A stretch of DNA of 59,513 bases from Actinomycetes bacterium (GTDB lineage: Bacteria; Actinomycetota; Actinomycetes; Propionibacteriales; Propionibacteriaceae), in the NCBI GenBank assembly GCA_030426725.1, contig JAUHXZ010000011.1:1-59513 (forward strand), in the 5' to 3' direction. Within the stretch, counting starts at the first letter, position 1. Each line of letters opens with the position of its first letter. Shown here in pieces: positions 27,449 to 35,901 of this stretch. The position numbers and the translations under genes were made by a program. The notes beneath the pieces were generated by a model. The model worked only from the letters and a program-made list of their open reading frames with translations, searched no databases and was not told where the DNA came from.

Positions 27449-29761
27449 ATGCATCGCGAGTTCTGGCTGGAGGAACCCCCCGCCGAGGAGTGGGAGCTGC
27501 CGCCCGATGACGGCCCCGGGGGCCGCGACGAGCCCGATCCCGGCCCGGTCCCGCCGAGCCGGCCGGCCGAGGTGGTCCGCGGCCCGTCGGCCCCGGCGCG
27601 TCCGGCCGCGCGGGTGGTGAACCGCGGGTCCGCCGGGCTGCGCCACGAGGCGCTCGAGGCGCTTCGGCAGCTGACGGGGCGCCCCGAGGCCCAGTTCCAC
27701 GACGGCCAGTTCGAGGCGATCGAGGCCCTCGTCGACCAGCACCGGCGGGCGCTGGTGGTGCAACGCACCGGCTGGGGCAAGTCGGCGGTGTACTTCATCT
27801 CGGCGCTGCTCCAGCGTCGCGCCGGCGCGGGCCCGGCGCTGATCGTCTCGCCGCTGCTGGCGCTGATGCGCGATCAGGTGGCCGCCGCCGAGCGGGCCGG
27901 CGTCCGGGCCGTCGCGATCAACTCGGCCAACGTCACCGAGTGGTCCGACATCGAGCAACTCCTCGACGACGACGCCGTCGACGTCCTGCTGGTCTCCCCC
28001 GAACGGCTGGTCAATCCCCGGTTCCGGGAGCAGCAGTTGCCGCGGCTGGTCGCCTCGATGGGGTTGCTGGTGATCGACGAGGCCCACTGCATCAGCGACT
28101 GGGGTCACGACTTCCGCCCCGACTACCGGCGGATCCGCACCCTCATCGCGGAACTGCCCGACGACGTCCCGGTGCTCGCGACGACGGCCACCGCCAACGA
28201 GCGGGTGGTCGACGACGTCGTCGAGCAGATGGGGACCGGCGGCCACGAGGTGTTCACGTTGCGCGGTCCTCTGGCGCGGACGTCGCTGCGCCTCGGGGTG
28301 CTCGAACTCGGCACCGCCTGGCGGCGGCTGGCGTGGCTGACGGAGCACCTGGCCGAGCTGCCCGGCAGCGGTATCATCTACTGCCTCACCGTCGCCGCCG
28401 CGGAGGACACCGCCGCCCATCTGGCCAAGGCCGGGCACGATGTGCTCGCCTACACGGGCCGCACCGACGCCGCGGAGCGGTCGGAGGCGGAGACGGCGCT
28501 GAAGGAGAACCGCGTCAAGGCCCTCGTGGCGACGTCGGCGCTGGGCATGGGCTTCGACAAGCCGGACCTCGGCTTCGTCGTCCATCTCGGCGCCCCCAGC
28601 TCACCGGTGGCCTACTACCAGCAGGTGGGCCGCGCCGGCCGTGCCACCGACAACGCCGACGTCCTGCTGCTCCCCGGCCCCGAGGACCGGGACATCTGGC
28701 ACTTCTTCGCCACCAACGCGATGCCCACCCAGGTCCGCGCCGACGCGGTGCTGGGCGCGCTGGCCGATGCGGGCGCGCCGCTGTCGGTCCCCGCGTTGGA
28801 GTCGCGGGTGGATGTTAGGCGCGGGCAGCTCGAACTGCTGCTCAAGGTGCTGGCGGTCGAGGGCGCCGTCGAGTACGTGCAGGGCGGGTGGGTCGCAACC
28901 GGCGCGCAGTGGGTCTACGACCGGGTGCGCTACGACCGGATCGCCGCCGCCCGCCGCGCGGAGCAGCGGGCGATGCTCGACTACGAGGCAGGCCAGGAAT
29001 GCCGGATGGCGTTCCTCACCGCCCAGCTCGACGATCCGCACGCGGCGCCCTGCGGTCGTTGTGACGTGTGCGTCGGGGGCTGGTTCCCCACCGCCATCAG
29101 CGTGGACGACGAGGTCGTGGCTAAGGCCGGCGTCGACCGGGTCGGCGTCGAGGTCGCTCCCCGGGCGCTGTGGCCGAACGGCCTGGACCGGCTGGGCATC
29201 GCCGAGGGCGGCACGGCGGTGAGCGGCAGGATCCCGCCGGCCGAGCGGTTGGAGCCCGGACGGGTGGTCGCCCGGCTGACCGACCTGGGCTGGGGTGGCA
29301 CCCTGCGCGACCTCTTCGCCCCCGACCGTGACGGCCGGCCCGTCGACGCGGACGTCCCGGAGGGCCTCGCCCGTGCGTCGCTGCGGGTCCTGAAGGAGTG
29401 GGACTGGGCGGAGCGGCCGGTGTCGGTCGCCTGGCTGCCGAGCCTCAGCCGGCCCCGGCTGGTGGAGTCGTTGGCCACCGGCATCGCCACCGCCGGCCGG
29501 CTGCACCTGCTGGGCCCGCTGGAACTGGCACCCTCGGCCGCGCAGTTGGACCGGTCGACCAACAGCGCGTTCCGGGTCCGCGACGTGTGGAGCCGGTTCC
29601 GGGTACCGGCCGGGATGGCCGACGCCCTGGCCGCCCAGCAGGGGCCGGTGCTGCTCGTCGACGACGTCGTCGAGTCACGCTGGACCCTCACCGTCGCCGG
29701 CCGCCTCCTCCGCCGCGCCGGCGCCGAGGCGGTGCTGCCGTTCGCGTTGGGGACGTACTGA
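27449..29761 (+). CDS. recQ: RecQ-family DNA helicase with C-terminal PRTase-like domain
   Basis: 770 aa from the ATG at 27449; an upstream in-frame start would overlap the riboswitch leader. A proline-rich N-tail precedes the helicase: Walker A GWGKS (residues 108-112), DEAH motif at 210-213, and QVGRAGR motif VI. The RecQ zinc cysteines are C518, C535, C538 and C541. The last 40 residues (GPVLLVDDVVESRWTLTVAG) are the PRPP-loop pattern of a ComF-like phosphoribosyltransferase, seen in actinobacterial RecQ relatives. It acts in recombination and repair. Confidence 0.92.
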   Translation: MHREFWLEEPPAEEWELPPDDGPGGRDEPDPGPVPPSRPAEVVRGPSAPARPAARVVNRGSAGLRHEALEALRQLTGRPEAQFHDGQFEAIEALVDQHRRALVVQRTGWGKSAVYFISALLQRRAGAGPALIVSPLLALMRDQVAAAERAGVRAVAINSANVTEWSDIEQLLDDDAVDVLLVSPERLVNPRFREQQLPRLVASMGLLVIDEAHCISDWGHDFRPDYRRIRTLIAELPDDVPVLATTATANERVVDDVVEQMGTGGHEVFTLRGPLARTSLRLGVLELGTAWRRLAWLTEHLAELPGSGIIYCLTVAAAEDTAAHLAKAGHDVLAYTGRTDAAERSEAETALKENRVKALVATSALGMGFDKPDLGFVVHLGAPSSPVAYYQQVGRAGRATDNADVLLLPGPEDRDIWHFFATNAMPTQVRADAVLGALADAGAPLSVPALESRVDVRRGQLELLLKVLAVEGAVEYVQGGWVATGAQWVYDRVRYDRIAAARRAEQRAMLDYEAGQECRMAFLTAQLDDPHAAPCGRCDVCVGGWFPTAISVDDEVVAKAGVDRVGVEVAPRALWPNGLDRLGIAEGGTAVSGRIPPAERLEPGRVVARLTDLGWGGTLRDLFAPDRDGRPVDADVPEGLARASLRVLKEWDWAERPVSVAWLPSLSRPRLVESLATGIATAGRLHLLGPLELAPSAAQLDRSTNSAFRVRDVWSRFRVPAGMADALAAQQGPVLLVDDVVESRWTLTVAGRLLRRAGAEAVLPFALGTY

Positions 29762-29910
29762 CGGACAGCTGGCGATCGGCCGGACGAACGGAGCCGACTT
29801 GGCCGTCGGCCCCCCGGAACCGACCCCGCTAGCTGATGCGTGGTCAGTTCGTGCGACCACCACGTCATCATGACAACCGACGCCCCGCCTGGATGCACGA
29901 AGGCTCGAAG

Positions 29911-30108
29911 CTACCCTCCGGGCTGAGTTACAGGCGAGCAGTTCGCCGCCAAGTAGTCGTTCGCTGGGCCCGTGTTGCCTTGCGGAATCGGGTAGACGAA
30001 GTCAGAGAGAATTCGGCTGTAGTCGACGAAGTACTCGTAGTAGGGGTTAGGGACGGCCGAAGGTCTGACGGTCGTGGCACGTTCATGCTTCTCATCAAGA
30101 CCTAGCAC
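29911..30108 (-). CDS. Small hypothetical protein, possible frameshifted C-terminus
   Basis: 65 aa from a GTG. Contains NPYYEYFVDYSRILSDFVYPI and ends with NDYLAANCSPVTQPGG. No family recognised. It overlaps the end of a mini-ORF (stop at 30095) by 14 bases in another frame. Together the two would read as one short membrane-anchored protein if a frameshift near 30100 were removed. It may be a remnant. Confidence 0.4.
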   Translation of the reverse strand: MLGLDEKHERATTVRPSAVPNPYYEYFVDYSRILSDFVYPIPQGNTGPANDYLAANCSPVTQPGG

Positions 30109-30199
30109 CAGCCAACCAACCCGTCACCCAGGGCGTCGCTACCGCGATCAGCGCGAGCAGGGCAGCCGGTGGCTGGCCAAGGACGCGAGTGAGCGGCAA
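30095..30199 (-). CDS. Mini-ORF with one hydrophobic segment
   Basis: 34 aa from a TTG, with GGGGGA nine bases upstream. The hydrophobic stretch PAALLALIAVATPWVTGWL could be a membrane helix. Its own stop comes where the 65-aa ORF begins in another frame. Coding status is doubtful. Confidence 0.25.
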   Translation of the reverse strand: MPLTRVLGQPPAALLALIAVATPWVTGWLAGARS

Positions 30200-30204
30200 C
30201 CTGG

Positions 30205-30447
30205 TCAGTCCCCCTTGTGGAGGCGCTCCCGCCAAGTGGGAGCTGAGGCATGAATCGCACTGAACACAATGCAGTAGATCAGCCCTGTGGATGCGATGAC
30301 GCCCATCGGACGTGTCTCCCAGCCAATTGCCATCAGTGCCGCGGTGATGCCCGCCATCCCCACTGCAAGAACGGCGGCTGCGGTAAGGAATCGAGACCAC
30401 CAAGAACGGATGCCGTTCCGGGGAGAGCGCTCAGCTACAGGCATCAT
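30205..30447 (-). CDS. Small two-TM membrane protein
   Basis: 80 aa from an ATG that overlaps the stop of the upstream secreted-precursor gene (ATGA), so the two are translated together. Two hydrophobic segments (about residues 18-40 and 48-66) are separated by a short GWETRPMG loop, with a basic N-terminus and a charged C-terminus. No family recognised. Beside a secreted peptide precursor, an immunity-type protein is a reasonable guess and no more. Confidence 0.6.
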   Translation of the reverse strand: MMPVAERSPRNGIRSWWSRFLTAAAVLAVGMAGITAALMAIGWETRPMGVIASTGLIYCIVFSAIHASAPTWRERLHKGD

Positions 30448-31040
30448 TGAAGTCCGGGAGTGTACTGATGCCCCCAGAACGTCAAAGCGCAAGCAATACC
30501 ACCAGGCCCGGAAGCGATGGTGACAACACCGCAGATCGCGGTCGTGGCTGCGAAGAACGAGTACGAGGCCACATATGCCTGCCAACAGTCCAGCCCGCGG
30601 GTAGTGACGGGAGGCGTATCGACCCACTCGACGGCTAGATCAGCACCTGATCCAGAAACTGCAATGGACTTGCCTTCTGTTGCCTCCACAAAGCGGGCGA
30701 TCTCAGCATCGGAGCTTACGGCAGTAAAGAAGTCCAGGTACACGCGCTCCGCCTTCGATGAGGAGCCCCGCATGATCTGTTCGAACCCATCGCTATTGGC
30801 AAGGGCTGTGCGTCGGTCCCGGAAGCCAACGGGATCGGCGGTGCGTGCCTGACGAATAATCGCGCGCATCCGTCGTTCGTCCTGAGTGACTGAACTGGAT
30901 TCCGGGATATCACTGGACCTCCCCTGAGCACTTGCTTGTGGGGCAGCGCTCGCAATGGATGTCGAGTTCACAAGCACCGTTACTATCACTAGCGCAAAAG
31001 CTAGTCGAGCCCACCTAGACAAGATTCCTGAATCGTTCAC
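30444..31040 (-). CDS. Secreted pre-pro-protein with Cys-containing hydrophobic C-terminus
   Basis: 198 aa from a GTG with AGGA nine bases upstream. A signal peptide (hydrophobic residues 12-30, likely cleavage near SIASAA at 28-33) precedes a charged pro-region (34-148). The hydrophobic, Gly/Ala-rich C-terminus carries Cys152, Cys170 and Cys184 (DCWQAY, AICGVV, IACALT). Size and layout recall SdpC/halocin-C8-type antimicrobial precursors, but I do not see clear homology. Codon choice is less GC-rich than in the flanking genes. Confidence 0.6.
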   Translation of the reverse strand: MNDSGILSRWARLAFALVIVTVLVNSTSIASAAPQASAQGRSSDIPESSSVTQDERRMRAIIRQARTADPVGFRDRRTALANSDGFEQIMRGSSSKAERVYLDFFTAVSSDAEIARFVEATEGKSIAVSGSGADLAVEWVDTPPVTTRGLDCWQAYVASYSFFAATTAICGVVTIASGPGGIACALTFWGHQYTPGLQ

Positions 31041-31562
31041 GTCAACATTCCTGTCTTCTCTGTCGGCACGGAAATAGGCTAACAGCAACGGGGTTCGCTG
31101 GGGCCCAGATTCTCGCTGACTGGCGATTCTGATAACCTTCGTCAGCTATGCGGGTACGAAAGTTCCCTCGCGGGTTGACTTCACCCAAGGAACTGCTAAT
31201 GAACGGGCCATTCTGAGTGTGAGCGGCGGTATCCAGTAGTGGCTGGCGCCAGGAGTTTGACTGCGCGACCTCTTGCCGCCGGTCCCCGGCCCCTGTTCGG
31301 GCCGTCGAGGCGACGAGACCTCGATATTTCATGAGGGCCCGCTGAGGGTGTCCAATCGCGCCTCCCACGCGCTCACCGTCGAGTCCGCCCGATGGTTCGG
31401 GTTGATCGGCATCACCGAACGGATGATGGCCGCCGGGGGCGGCGCCACCTGGGGCGAAGTCGGAGATCTGTGGGTGCTGGACGAGTTAATGCCGACCTCC
31501 CCGCGAGCTGAAGCTATGCCTCGGACCGTGTTGCCGGGGCCCCGACGGCCGAGCCCTCCAGC
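31041..31562. other. Gene-poor stretch between secreted-protein gene and cobQ
   Basis: About 520 bases hold no gene I can support. A plus-strand open frame near 31348-31500 encodes SARWFGLIGITERMMAAGGG and similar residues, but it has no ribosome site and no recognised family, and it runs on antisense to cobQ. It may be a gene remnant. The promoter of the secreted-protein gene must lie in the first 100 bases. Confidence 0.4.
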
Positions 31563-33005
31563 TCAGCGGGCGAGGGCGAACAGACGATCCAGATCGGCGT
31601 GGGCCTCCAGGGCGTCGGCGACCGTCTCGATCATCGCCTCGCGGCGCGCCGCGAAGCCGAGGGCGCCGTCGGCGGGGGTCCAGTCGCGCCCGGCGAGGGC
31701 CGCGACCTCCTGCAGCCAGGCCCGGCGGAACCCGTCCGATTCGAGGGACCCGTGCCACATGGTCCCCCACACCGACCCGGCGTGCACGCCCTCGAGGAAC
31801 GGCTCGTGCCCGTCGTCGACGCTCACCCGGCCGTGGTGGATGACGTAGCCCTCGACGTCGTGGCCCCGCCACTGCATGCTCGGCCGGCCGAGCGCCTTCT
31901 CGGAATGGAACCGGGTGTCCGCGGGAAGCAGCCCCAGCCCGGGCACCGGTCCGTCGTGCCCCGCTTCCACCGGATCGACGATGGTGCGCGTCAGCATCTG
32001 GAACCCGCCGCAGACGCCGAGCACCGGACGGCCGGCCGCCCCCCGTGCGACGATCGCGTCGGCGATGCCCGTCTCCCCCAGCCAGGCAAGGTCGCTGAGA
32101 GTGGACCGCGACCCCGGCAGCACCGCCAGGTCGGCGGAGGCGACGACGGCGGGGTCGGTCGTCACCACCACGTCGACGCCGGGCTCCTGGGCCAGCGCGT
32201 CCACGTCGGTCGCGTTGGAGATGCGGGGCAGGCGGACGACGGCGACGCTCAGCCCCCCGTCGAGGCGTTCCTCGCCGCGCCATCGGCCCACCTCGAGGGC
32301 GTCCTCGCCGTCGAGCCACACCCCCCGCAGCCAGGGCAGCACCCCGAACGACGGCAGGCCGGTGCGGCGGGTGAGTTCGGCGAGGCCGGGATCGAGGACG
32401 GCCTGGTCGCCACGGAACTTGTTGATGAGGTAGCCGGCGAGCAGCGCGCGGTCCTCGTCGCCGAGCAGCCCCCAGGTGCCGTAGATGGAGGCCAGAACGC
32501 CGCCGCGGTCGATATCGCCGATGAGCACCACCGGCAGGTCGAAGTTCCTGGCCAGGCCCATGTTGACGTAGTCGCGTTCGCGGAGGTTGATCTCCGCCGG
32601 TGAGCCGGCGCCCTCGCAGATGACGAGGTCGTGGGCCTCGGCGAGTTCGGTGTACGACGCGAAGGCGGCCTCCGCCAGGTGCCGGCGTCCGGTCGCGTAC
32701 TCCCCGGCCTCGAGGGCCCCGGCGGGCTGGCCGCGCAGCACGACGAACGCGCGCCGGTCGGTGCCGGGCTTGAGCAGGACGGGGTTCATCGCCGACGTCG
32801 GCGTCAGCCCCGACGCGATCGCCTGCAGGTACTGGGCGCGCCCGATCTCCGAGCCGTCGGCGCACACCATCGAGTTGTTGCTCATGTTCTGCGCCTTGAA
32901 CGGCACGACATCGATGCCGCGGCGCCGCGCCGCCCGGCAGAGGCCGGTCACGACGAGCGACTTGCCCGCGTCGGACGACGTGCCCGCCATCAGGATCCCG
33001 GTCAT
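31563..33005 (-). CDS. cobQ: Cobyric acid synthase
   Basis: 480 aa from the ATG at 33005 with GAGGAGG upstream; the in-frame extension into cobD is not used. It amidates four side chains of adenosylcobyrinate diamide using glutamine. The N-terminal ATP domain (GTSSDAGKSLVVTGLCR, PFKAQNMSNNS, INLRERDYVNMGLA) and the glutamine amidotransferase domain (PGSRSTLSDLAWL, nucleophile Cys in VLGVCGGFQML, late EGYVIHHGRV) are complete. It overlaps cobD by four bases and lies 4 kb from the main cob region. Confidence 0.96.
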   Translation of the reverse strand: MTGILMAGTSSDAGKSLVVTGLCRAARRRGIDVVPFKAQNMSNNSMVCADGSEIGRAQYLQAIASGLTPTSAMNPVLLKPGTDRRAFVVLRGQPAGALEAGEYATGRRHLAEAAFASYTELAEAHDLVICEGAGSPAEINLRERDYVNMGLARNFDLPVVLIGDIDRGGVLASIYGTWGLLGDEDRALLAGYLINKFRGDQAVLDPGLAELTRRTGLPSFGVLPWLRGVWLDGEDALEVGRWRGEERLDGGLSVAVVRLPRISNATDVDALAQEPGVDVVVTTDPAVVASADLAVLPGSRSTLSDLAWLGETGIADAIVARGAAGRPVLGVCGGFQMLTRTIVDPVEAGHDGPVPGLGLLPADTRFHSEKALGRPSMQWRGHDVEGYVIHHGRVSVDDGHEPFLEGVHAGSVWGTMWHGSLESDGFRRAWLQEVAALAGRDWTPADGALGFAARREAMIETVADALEAHADLDRLFALAR

Positions 33006-33937
33006 CTGGTCCTCCTCATCGCGGCGGCGAGCGCGGCCAGTCCGGTCGCCGCCGCGGTCACCGTCGTCACGAGCCGGGCCGCCTTGCGTACCTCCGCGGC
33101 GCGGGGGCGAGGGCCGTCGCCGAGCAGACCCCGCTCCTCCACGCGGGAGAAGTAGACGTTGCGGCCGCCGAGCTGGACGCCGAGCGAACCCGCCCATGCC
33201 GACTCGCACCAGCCACCGTTGGGCGACGGATGGTTGCGGGCGTCGCGGCGGAGCACCCGGTAGGCCTCGCGGGTCGATCCGCCGACGACGGGGGCGGCCA
33301 GGCAGGCCAGGAGGCCGGTGACGCGGGCGGGGAGCCAATCCAGGGCGTCGTCGAGGCGGGCGGACGCCGTGCCGAAGCGGGCGTAGCGGTCGTTGCGGTG
33401 GCCGACCATCGCGTCGAGCGTGTTGGCCGCGCGGTGGACGAGCATGCCCGGGATGCCGAGGGCGGATCCCCAGAGGAGGGAGGCGACGGCGGCGTCGGCG
33501 GTGTTCTCCGCCAGCGACTCGACGGTGGCGCGGGCGAGTTCCGGCTCGTCGAGGCCCTCGGGGTCGCGGCCGCAGAGGTTGCCGAGCTGGCCGCGGGCGT
33601 CGTCGAGGTCGTCGTCGTCGAGGCGCTCGGCCATCGTGCGGCCCTCGTCGGCGAGGCTGCGGGCGCCGAGGACGACCCAGGTGGCGATTGCAGTCGCGGC
33701 GATGTGCGCGACCGGGTGGCGCCGGGTGACACACTCGACGGCGATGCCGCCGGCCAGGATGGGCGCGAGCGTCGCGGCGGTGAACGCGGCGCCTCGGGCG
33801 CTGTCGTCGGCGTAGAGCTTCTCCTCGACGCGCCCCGCGAAGGCGCCGAACCACGCGACGGGGTGGTGACGCGCGGGGTCGCCGAGCGCGGCGTCGGCCG
33901 CGACGCCGAGGAGGATGCCGAGGGCCCGGGTGATCAC
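33002..33937 (-). CDS. cobD: Adenosylcobinamide-phosphate synthase
   Basis: 311 aa from a GTG, a CbiB-family membrane protein. It attaches aminopropanol (phosphate) to adenosylcobyric acid. ALGDPARHHPVAWFG at the N-terminus, SLAENTADAAVASLLWG, ANTLDAMVGH and the SPNGGWCESAWAGSLGVQLGG block are all typical. TAGCGT (33944-33949) lies six bases before GTG, indicating a leaderless mRNA and so the head of the cobD-cobQ operon. The aminopropanol phosphate donor would come from the CobC half of the fusion protein. Confidence 0.95.
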   Translation of the reverse strand: MITRALGILLGVAADAALGDPARHHPVAWFGAFAGRVEEKLYADDSARGAAFTAATLAPILAGGIAVECVTRRHPVAHIAATAIATWVVLGARSLADEGRTMAERLDDDDLDDARGQLGNLCGRDPEGLDEPELARATVESLAENTADAAVASLLWGSALGIPGMLVHRAANTLDAMVGHRNDRYARFGTASARLDDALDWLPARVTGLLACLAAPVVGGSTREAYRVLRRDARNHPSPNGGWCESAWAGSLGVQLGGRNVYFSRVEERGLLGDGPRPRAAEVRKAARLVTTVTAAATGLAALAAAMRRTR

Positions 33938-34020
33938 GCGCCGACGCTAGCAGCGTGCCGTGTCCGACCTGCCGGGTGGGTGGGACTGATGGCCCCCAGG
34001 CCCCCTGCCGCACCCAACCG

Positions 34021-34097
34021 TGAGCACTTTCCCGGACTCGATCCGCAACGAGTCCGCTGGAGCGCTCACAGGGCCCTCGAGTCCGGGAAAGTGCTCA
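34021..34097. repeat. Palindromic element, family B, copy 1
   Basis: Perfect 21-bp arms (34021-34041 with 34077-34097; core GAGCACTTTCCCGGACTCGA) surround a 35-nt loop containing CGAGTCCGCTGG. It is intergenic, between cobD and the 3' end of the aldo/keto reductase gene. Confidence 0.9.
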
Positions 34098-34133
34098 AGC
34101 CGCGGTGTCTCTGCCGCCCCTTCCGCGCCCCCG

Positions 34134-34958
34134 TCAGTGACCGAAGACGTCCGAGTCGACCAGCGCGTAGTCCGGGTCCTCCAGCGCGGTGAGCGCAGCG
34201 ATCTCGTCGTCGGCCAGCCGGACGTTCAGCGCGGCGAGGTTCTCCGCCAACCGTCCCGGGTTCGCGGACTTCGGGATCGGCAGCAACCCCTGCTGGGTGT
34301 GCCACGCGAGCAGGACCTGCGCCGTCGTCGCGTCGTGCGCCGCCGCGACCTCCTGCACGGCCGGGTGGCCGACGAGCCCGTTACCCGCGCCGAGCGGCGA
34401 CCACGACTCGGTCACGATGCCGTGCTCCGCGTCGTAAGCCCGCTCGGCTGTGCGCTCGGTGTACGGGTTGCACTGGAGCTGGTTGACCGCCGGGGCAACG
34501 CCCGTCGCGTCGATGATCCGCTGCAGGTGCGCGGGCTTGAAGTTCGACGTGCCGATCGACTTCACCAGCCCCAGCTCGCGGGCCTCGAGGAGACCCTCCC
34601 AGGCGCGCACGTAGAGATCCTGGTCGGGGTTGGGCCAGTGGAGGAGGACGAGGTCGGCGTAGTCGAGTCCGAGGCGCTCAAGGTTCCCGCGCACGCCCGC
34701 GACGGCGTCGCCGTGCCACTGCCGGTTGATCTTCGTGGTGACGAAGACCTCCTCGCGGGGCAGCCCGGCCTCGCGGACGGCGCGGCCGACGCCGGCCTCG
34801 TTGCGGTAGTTCTCGGCGGTGTCGACGAGGCGGTACCCCAGCCCGAACGCGGTGAGGCACATCTCGCGCACCTCGTCGTCGTTGAGGGGCCAGGTACCGG
34901 CGCCGATGGCGGGGATCGCGTTGCCGTCGTTGAGGGTGAGGGTGGGCGCAAGACTCAT
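34134..34958 (-). CDS. Aldo/keto reductase
   Basis: 274 aa, an NADPH-dependent AKR barrel. The catalytic tetrad is visible: D46 and Y51 in DTAENYRNEAGVG, K76 in TTKINRQ and H107 in VLLHWPNP. GTSNF and PIPKSANPGRLAENL form the cofactor site. It resembles the 2,5-diketo-gluconate/glyoxal reductase branch; the substrate is unknown. It is bracketed by the two copies of palindromic element B. The TetR gene lies upstream on the same strand. Confidence 0.93.
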   Translation of the reverse strand: MSLAPTLTLNDGNAIPAIGAGTWPLNDDEVREMCLTAFGLGYRLVDTAENYRNEAGVGRAVREAGLPREEVFVTTKINRQWHGDAVAGVRGNLERLGLDYADLVLLHWPNPDQDLYVRAWEGLLEARELGLVKSIGTSNFKPAHLQRIIDATGVAPAVNQLQCNPYTERTAERAYDAEHGIVTESWSPLGAGNGLVGHPAVQEVAAAHDATTAQVLLAWHTQQGLLPIPKSANPGRLAENLAALNVRLADDEIAALTALEDPDYALVDSDVFGH

Positions 34959-35005
34959 GCGCCCATTCCTACCAGGGCCGGGGAAGCCGCCCCGATGCGA
35001 GGCGC

Positions 35006-35080
35006 GAGCACTTTCCCGGACTCGACGCGAACTTGAACCTGCCAGCGGACTCGATCCCGATCGAGGCCGGGAAAGTGCTC
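35006..35080. repeat. Palindromic element, family B, copy 2
   Basis: Twenty-base arms (35006-35025 with 35061-35080, one mismatch) surround a 35-nt loop. The loop contains the reverse complement of CGAGTCCGCTGG at the matching offset, so this copy is inverted relative to 34021-34097. It lies between the TetR stop and the aldo/keto reductase start. Confidence 0.88.
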
Positions 35081-35100
35081 ACGGTCTGGGGCGGCAGGGG

Positions 35101-35772
35101 TCAGAGGCGGGCGAGGAGGTCCTGGACCGCAGCCCGGGCCTCGAGAGCGTTCTGGCCGCTGATCTCGCGGAACGCTTCCCGGATCTCCTCGGCCAGGTCG
35201 AAGTCGCGGCTGATGAGCCAGTGCTGCTGCAGCCCGTCCCACACGGCGATGAACTGCCGCGCCATGCGCTCTGGGTCGCGGTCCGGATGCGCCAACCCTT
35301 CGGCCTGCCTGGCTCGCATGAGGGTCACCATGTCCAGTGTGACCTGCTCGTAGTGCCGCCGGAAGTACTCGTGCGCCGGGTGCCCGGGGTCCTGGGCCGC
35401 CGACGCCAGCGCCACCTGAAGCTGCAGGCGCTTATCCTCCCCCGGCGACCGCAATGCAAGCGTGTCGATGAGATTCCGGAACTCCTCGGGCGACGCGGGC
35501 CCGCCGTCTCCTCCCGTGGCCACCAGGGTCCCGACGCCCGGCCCACCCAGGGTGGACTCGAAGTGCTCGATCGCCGCCACGAGCAGGTGGTCCCTGGTCG
35601 GGAAGTGATAGAGCATCGTCCGCTCGCTGATCCCGGCCCGGGACGCGACGGCGGCCGTAGTGAGCTGGGCGTGGCCGACGTCCATGACGACGGCGAAAGC
35701 GGCTTCGGCGATCGCCGCACGCTTCTGGGCCGTTTTGGCGTACGGCCCGCGCCTGGTCGTCGACCCGGACAT
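35101..35772 (-). CDS. TetR-family transcriptional regulator
   Basis: 223 aa. An N-terminal helix-turn-helix (about residues 16-62: RAAIAEAAFAVVMDVG, then TTAAVASRAGISERTMLYHF) precedes an all-helical ligand-binding domain. The effector is not predictable. It is divergent from the GH3 beta-glucosidase gene with a 129-bp shared promoter region, so control of that gene, or of the downstream reductase, is likely. Confidence 0.9.
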   Translation of the reverse strand: MSGSTTRRGPYAKTAQKRAAIAEAAFAVVMDVGHAQLTTAAVASRAGISERTMLYHFPTRDHLLVAAIEHFESTLGGPGVGTLVATGGDGGPASPEEFRNLIDTLALRSPGEDKRLQLQVALASAAQDPGHPAHEYFRRHYEQVTLDMVTLMRARQAEGLAHPDRDPERMARQFIAVWDGLQQHWLISRDFDLAEEIREAFREISGQNALEARAAVQDLLARL

Positions 35773-35800
35773 CCGCCCCCTAAATTAGCTCCACCACCGG

Positions 35801-35865
35801 TTTCCACCTCGATCGAGACCCACTATACTTCCCAACACCACCGTGAAATTTGCGGTTTACTTCAT
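35801..35865 (+). promoter_or_regulatory. Promoter and candidate operator of the beta-glucosidase gene
   Basis: TTTCCA (35801-35806) and TATACT (35824-35829) are 17 bp apart on the plus strand. Just downstream, TGAAAT and ACTTCA (about 35844-35864) form a short inverted repeat in an AT-rich patch, a plausible binding site for the divergent TetR protein. Confidence 0.6.
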
Positions 35866-35901
35866 TTTCTCTCCAGTGCCGAAGCGAACTCCGAGGACCC
35901 C

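Noticed and set aside
31563..34013. An 816-codon cobQ gene
   Set aside because: The first 336 codons read cobD out of frame. A GAGGAGG ribosome site sets the start at 33005.
34021..34097. Element B as a plain transcription terminator of the reductase gene
   Set aside because: A second inverted copy with the same loop core lies upstream of the same gene, and neither copy has a U-tract.
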